A DNA stretch of 64,000 nucleotides from Verrucomicrobium sp. BvORR106 (lineage in GTDB: Bacteria; Verrucomicrobiota; Verrucomicrobiia; Verrucomicrobiales; Verrucomicrobiaceae), in the NCBI RefSeq assembly GCF_000739655.1, contig NZ_BATR01000096.1:94451-158450 (forward strand). The letters run 5' to 3'. This document shows, piece after piece, positions 62,701-64,000 of the stretch. A program made the position numbers and the translations under genes. The notes below the pieces were generated by a model, which saw only the letters and a list, made by a program, of their open reading frames with translations, was not told the origin of the DNA and did not search any database. Every line of letters begins with the position of its first letter. Within the stretch, counting starts at the first letter, position 1.

Positions 62701-62930
62701 GCCAACTCTGCCTCGCCGTGGTGAAAGAGAAGCGCCAGCATTTCGCCCCACGCGATGCCGAAGCGGCTCAGGCCCACGAAGCAGAGTTGGCAGAAATCGA
62801 GAAACTCAGCGCCGGAGCTTTCGCCCGTTGGTATGAGCAACCCGTTGTCGTTGCCCTCGTTTCCTTCATCGGGGTCTTCGGCAGCACCGCGGTGGCTGAG
62901 CCGCTGGTGCGGTTGTTTGTGGGAGGGTGA
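59703..62930 (+). CDS. Large multi-span membrane protein with a receptor-like extracytoplasmic region
   Basis: 1075 residues. An N-terminal span (LWLIGTQIFAIIAVLLGVVG, about 8-27) precedes a large soluble region to about 610. Part of that region resembles a periplasmic-binding-protein fold: VVILIESDTLYSRAITEELQ, KIAAVGVLGSDRWDKMLVLQ and LPSAVFFTTDLDSLYFQRDF. From about 615 there are seven or more hydrophobic segments (YFLATFVGLGLLGCIMVVE; VKVLGITSLVLLLAAFLF; VAVFAVVYLLLCGWLF and others) with basic loops. It has the layout of a ligand-sensing membrane receptor or transporter, but no known enzymatic domain is seen. Eleven 8-mer repeats follow directly after the stop. Confidence 0.65.
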   Translation: MPQESNRLWLIGTQIFAIIAVLLGVVGQETRLRSSRPPSANVVAESAGKAGDGSISKRLWEDPLEGLSEEEPGKQETAESEQSAAAPDTKIAVPTAPSIPTPEVPPHGHEPSPAATASRGDAGQRMSTLILTVAIDGDPSPEAKEVRLRSRYALSSALSAAGYWSKTQRMQSFVLLAEKRGEASDAAQRRAQGEVIGRSERFEFLGTGSPRGEGATRRADRTIKSAHVVWINKSKIPADKVPPSRIKESLEAAFCSEGHVHSDLPGDLRRVFFHLGDSDDYVDFAYSPTSVWRNKDELSDAFETHFLRATIPDEAARQFARRLYGSTEDPGYWLRLWRPTLSDADTAKATVNELCLRVPRLKAERREGEPRPRVVILIESDTLYSRAITEELQKLFAFKKVDLECRTYLRGLDGSQADQRRNVDQGSAASSGGPRYEAPTFAISEPAQGTSQLDYLRLMAQHLAREESEPGKPKIAAVGVLGSDRWDKMLVLQAVRPELPSAVFFTTDLDSLYFQRDFQTFTRNLVVASAAGLVPRVPAGMPEITWRLPPLRDCYQTILVEQTWNALRGSRTEHPLDTVDRSARVYEIAAGQEVEQQPSPGDLPFLRWLNDTMAAWSRELYFLATFVGLGLLGCIMVVERQRRRLLEKAEQEGGGDLPNNGDTSSAPVPRRKRGERAPSAPASRKEWCLKLVDELLNNTRLPSLANAVLVTVKVLGITSLVLLLAAFLFDWNLGLEDVAWASGTSIWPSILIRLVAFMLAISLLKTALRDQETRRRELDAALEKHLEKAYDKVDVPIAISCWELLRQSVGLSPYRVPSNLPEGDPPRSMKKIFLLVRSQRTRLCRVAVFAVVYLLLCGWLFARWPTFVPARGDFAFVVERFILLLGVAMYIVHLVFCIDLHLSALHLIRALKKLARRDRSPDFPPTLNWARILAIVADFTSSVGRTLLYPLMVLLLMIVSRFRIFDNWSMHPSLMITFGLGAVSLLGISLVLVFAARELRQLCLAVVKEKRQHFAPRDAEAAQAHEAELAEIEKLSAGAFARWYEQPVVVALVSFIGVFGSTAVAEPLVRLFVGG

Positions 62931-62934
62931 GCCG

Positions 62935-63022
62935 GTGCGTCAGTGCGTCAGTGCGTCAGTGCGTCAGTGCGTCAGTGCGTCAGTGCGTCAGTGCGTCAGT
63001 GCGTCAGTGCGTCAGTGCGTCA
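62935..63022 (+). repeat. Tandem repeat: 11 exact copies of GTGCGTCA
   Basis: Perfect 8-bp unit, period 8, 88 bp in total, starting four bases after the stop of the large membrane-protein gene. The same octamer occurs twice near 6879-6908 and once at 27654, partly with the extension GTGCGTCAGTG. Confidence 0.95.
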
Positions 63023-63158
63023 GTTTGGGTTCGAGGTAATGGGTGTGCTGGTGAGGTTTCTTGCTTGCGCTGGAATGGGGGGCTCAAGAACCAATTTTCC
63101 CCATTGCGTTGTCAGAACGCGCTTCTAAAATCGCCCACAACAACCTCCATTGCTCTTC

Positions 63159-63884
63159 ATGCTCGCGGAAATTCTTGGCAACGCCTGGCAACTTTATCGC
63201 AAACACTTCGTCCTCATCACCGCGATCACTCTCATTGTTTGGGGGCCGCTGGAGTTCTTGAGCGGCTACATGGACACGTTTGTCTTTGATCCAGAAGACA
63301 TGCGCCGGTCGTTTAAGTTTTACCAGTTTCTGGACAATTTCTTCGGCATCATTGCCATCGGAGCTACTTTGGCTCTGGTGGATGCTTCGACGCTCGGGCA
63401 GCGGGTGACTCTGGGGGGCTCGTTCTCCGCAGGACTCCAGGCATGGGGAAGGTTGTGGTGGTCGCGGTTCCTTTCCATGCTCTTGATTGTGCTCGGGTTG
63501 GTCGCCCTTATCCTCCCGGGTATTTATCTCCTGGTTCGGCTGTCCCAGGTGGAGACCCTAGCGGTGTGTGAGAGCATCTCGGGTCCTGCAGCCATGCGTC
63601 GAAGCTTTGAGCTGACCAAAGGGCAATTTTGGCCGCTATTTGGGCTGGGGATGCTCTTCCTGCTGGTGGTGGTCCTCTACTTTGGAGTCCTGCTGGTGCC
63701 GGCGTTGCTTTTCCCTGAGTACGAGAATTGGCTGGTGGATGCTGGCATCGCGCTGGTCTCGGATGTCGTATTCGCCTACGCCACCGTGGCAGGTTACACG
63801 ACGTACAACTGGCTGGTCGCCAAGCAAAGTTCTCGGTTGAATCAAACGTCGCCACCCCAGTGGCCACCGACGGCGGTTCAGTAG
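63159..63884 (+). CDS. Hypothetical multi-span membrane protein
   Basis: 241 residues from ATG 63159 (an in-frame TTG at 63150 is the alternative). About five or six membrane spans, including FVLITAITLIVWGPLEFL, SMLLIVLGLVALILPGIYLL and LGMLFLLVVVLYFGVLLVPA. The pattern LILPGIYLLVRLSQVETLAV followed by CESISGPAAMRRSFELTKGQ with FWPLFGL resembles the DUF975/glycerophosphodiester phosphodiesterase-membrane-domain-type proteins that pack along the membrane. Function unknown. The remaining 116 bases of the window hold nothing I can identify. Confidence 0.65.
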   Translation: MLAEILGNAWQLYRKHFVLITAITLIVWGPLEFLSGYMDTFVFDPEDMRRSFKFYQFLDNFFGIIAIGATLALVDASTLGQRVTLGGSFSAGLQAWGRLWWSRFLSMLLIVLGLVALILPGIYLLVRLSQVETLAVCESISGPAAMRRSFELTKGQFWPLFGLGMLFLLVVVLYFGVLLVPALLFPEYENWLVDAGIALVSDVVFAYATVAGYTTYNWLVAKQSSRLNQTSPPQWPPTAVQ

Positions 63885-64000
63885 CTCGTCGCAGCGATTG
63901 ATGTTTGAGCGCCTCCGATATCTCGAGTCGATCCTGTCTAAGAACTGCCCCAGTCAATCAACACCTGGATGCGAAGCATCTTTGGGACTGCGGTGAGAAT

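Noticed and set aside
62927..63289. Frame encoding Cys-Val-Ser-Ala-Ser-Val-Arg-Gln repeats
   Set aside because: Produced by the 8-mer tandem repeat; no protein-like sequence continues beyond it.

Overview
The window looks like chromosomal DNA of a Verrucomicrobiota bacterium, probably from the Verrucomicrobiaceae (Prosthecobacter or Verrucomicrobium type). This is inferred from the high GC, weak Shine-Dalgarno signals, a PVC-type dehydrogenase joined to HEAT repeats and cytochrome c, neutral-ceramidase-like secreted enzymes, Tat-exported oxidoreductases, and many intergenic palindromic repeats. There is no rRNA, phage, complete insertion sequence or CRISPR array. One tRNA gene (Pro, GGG) is present.

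Layout. 1-7 kb: two tandem paralogous hypothetical genes (the first cut by the window edge), a glycine-zipper lipoprotein, a GIY-YIG protein, MTA phosphorylase, a polysaccharide deacetylase lipoprotein and a dynamin-like GTPase. 7-11.4 kb: a KefB-type antiporter divergent from cdsA-dxr, separated by an array of 17-19 bp repeats with inverted copies. 11.4-21 kb: scattered genes (PhoD phosphatase, PhnB-like protein, ThiS, HflX, a paraoxonase-like propeller, a SUKH protein) among mobile-looking palindromes. 21-27.6 kb: tRNA-Pro and the arginine cluster argC-argJ-argB-argD-argF. 28-36 kb: a minus-strand unit of an FCD-GntR regulator, a 1704-residue ceramidase/LamG/dehydrogenase/cytochrome fusion, a second ceramidase-like protein and a Dabb protein. 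36.5-43 kb: a second minus-strand catabolic operon under another FCD-GntR regulator (HPS-like decarboxylase, zinc dehydrogenase, FAD oxidoreductase, SDR, sugar isomerase-like protein). A nucleotidyltransferase gene and an overlapping 59-codon acidic ORF sit inside it. 43-48 kb: secreted hypothetical proteins, a C39-like peptidase and a chromate transporter. 48-51 kb: two overlapping glycosyltransferase genes. 51-56.3 kb: purC-purS-purL-purQ with a clear terminator. 56-64 kb: small and hypothetical genes, a DUF1398-like protein, and a 1075-residue multi-span membrane protein followed by eleven exact copies of an 8-mer.

The housekeeping parts are coherent: the glutamate-to-citrulline part of arginine synthesis, the FGAM synthase subunits with SAICAR synthase, and the CDP-diacylglycerol and MEP isoprenoid steps. 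The accessory parts appear to be secreted lipid or glycan degradation and sugar or sugar-acid oxidation, each under a local FCD-family regulator with a candidate palindromic operator upstream. At least three families of palindromic repeats occupy the gaps. In several places a repeat supplies the stop codon of the adjacent gene.

The observations I rate highest are the nucleotidyltransferase/acidic ORF pair inside a metabolic operon, the giant fusion enzyme, the duplicated upstream region shared by the SUKH and paraoxonase-like genes, the orphan receptor-like membrane protein, and the non-autonomous palindromic element families. None is a proven new system. All functional calls are from reading the sequence, without database searches.
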